A stretch of DNA of 64,000 nt from Adiantum capillus-veneris. Taxonomy: Eukaryota; Streptophyta; Polypodiopsida; Polypodiales; Pteridaceae. Within the stretch, counting starts at the first letter, position 1. Every line of letters starts with the position of its first letter. Below are positions 63,392 to 64,000 of the stretch, in pieces. A model generated the notes under the pieces. It saw only the letters and a list, made by a program, of their open reading frames with translations. It was not told where the DNA came from and made no database searches. Position numbers and translations under genes: made by a program. The stretch spans positions 52,981,209 through 53,045,208 of the forward strand of contig CM043971.1 of assembly GCA_014529385.2 (NCBI GenBank), read 5' to 3'.

Positions 63392-64000
63392 ATGGCTTCA
63401 GGCAATGATCAGTCGACTCCCTCTGCATCTGGAGATGCGGGCAAGGATCACAACGAAGATTCCGGCACGGAGTATGGCCCGCCTAGGCCTACTCCAGCGG
63501 AGCAGCGAGAGATGGAGCGTCGAAAATTGATCGATGATGCAACAAAGATGATGCTCAATTTTGCCAAGGACCCGAAGATGGCAAAATATATGAACCAGAC
63601 CTCTTTGGAAGAGGTACAGACGGAGTGGCAGAGAACCACAACACCACTCCCGAAACCCACTCTCAAGAAACCTTCTGCCTCCAAGAAATATACGGAGAAG
63701 GAACTGGAGAACGTGGTTGATGCACGGATTGCTTAGCTTTTCGACGTGCAAAAGAAAGGCAAAAAGCACGGCAAAAAGCAGAATAAAGGTACTGACTTCC
63801 CGAGATATTTGGGTCGTCAGTCGACATTCGACAAAGCAAAGAAAGTGAAGAAGTGCGTCAAGTTTGAAGGCCTACCCAGTTCTTCTTCTTCTTCTGATAG
63901 TTCTTCTAGCTCTTCAGACTCGAGCGAAGAAGACAGGAAAAGCAAAAAGTGAAGCAAGAAACAACGCTTCGGAAAGGGCAAGAAAAAGGCAAGGAAATCT
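63392..64000 (+). pseudogene. Gypsy D gag, N-terminal part with two stops
   Basis: ATG 63392 (M-A-S-G-N-D-Q-S-T-P) gives 114 codons to TAG at 63734, then the same frame continues to TGA at 63950. Element C has CAG and CGA at these positions, so both stops are C-to-T changes. Content: an acidic N-terminus, M-M-L-N-F-A-K-D-P-K-M-A-K-Y-M, a Lys-rich block, F-P-R-Y-L-G-R-Q-S-T-F-D-K-A-K, and a Ser tract with D-S-S-E-E-D. Unlike C, the N-terminal frame is intact. Confidence 0.88.

Larger units (their letters stand above)
62768..64000 (+). mobile_element. Gypsy D, 5' end only (runs off window)
   Basis: 5' LTR 62768-63318, primer-binding site and gag start. It is the same family as element C, with an LTR of identical length (551 bp). 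The element continues beyond 64000. Confidence 0.92.

Noticed and set aside
1-64000. CRISPR arrays, rRNA genes, bacterial-type operons
   Set aside because: Nothing in the window has the repeat-spacer layout or rRNA words; all repeats are explained by transposons or microsatellites.

Overview
This is a nuclear window from a flowering plant with large, repeat-filled introns. It carries Ty1/copia and Ty3/gypsy LTR retrotransposons, initiator-tRNA-Met primer-binding sites, plant copia LTR signatures, long (AG)n/(CA)n microsatellites, and one split host gene with plant-type GT-AG introns. I cannot name the species. There are no bacterial genes, rRNA genes or CRISPR arrays.

The only convincing host gene is a FIP2-like protein (KCTD-type BTB domain followed by pentapeptide repeats; Arabidopsis At5g55000 family) on the + strand. 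Its ATG is at 24372. Six exons can be placed to the base: 24372-24420, 27387-27493, 27726-27860, 28038-28190, 41666-41749 and 41861-41903. All junctions keep frame. Intron 4 is about 13.5 kb, and intron 6 runs from 41904 past the window end (over 22 kb). Both are packed with nested retrotransposons. I see no 3' exon of the gene in the window.

Layout. 1-2383: minus-strand copia pol/gag remnant. 2384-5825: plus-strand gypsy 3' half with a retropepsin-like segment downstream of integrase and a 141-codon ORF inside its LTR. 5826-10096: spacer, a solo copia-type LTR (7326-8041), a gag-like ORF and a second 3' LTR. 10097-22851: gypsy element K with both LTRs, split in its RT/RNase H region by copia element L (13925-18770, perfect TSD). 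22852-24371: intergenic sequence with a tRNA-derived SINE-like piece, a 10-bp perfect hairpin and duplicated blocks. 24372-41903: FIP2. Its intron 4 holds gypsy A, split by gypsy B (29634-36041), then a minus-strand gypsy end (F) and GGGACG-rich clusters. 41904-64000: intron 6 or downstream, with gypsy C (42274-48665, perfect TSD, inserted in a LINE-like remnant). Next comes a three-level nest: gypsy H LTR, containing element E (51338-59559), containing element G (52814-58007). Then LTR I, deletion chimera J, and the start of gypsy D (62768 onward).

A, B, C, D, H, I and J look like one gypsy lineage (A by its polypurine tract and coding homology). Full LTR starts in the lineage begin TGTCAC, most with ACGTGGC or a close variant just inside the tip. 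Eight of its LTRs plus one isolated site share a block around AAATACCGAAAGGGGCGCC. Every element with coding sequence carries stops, frameshifts, catalytic changes or deletions, so I infer that no autonomous copy is intact here.
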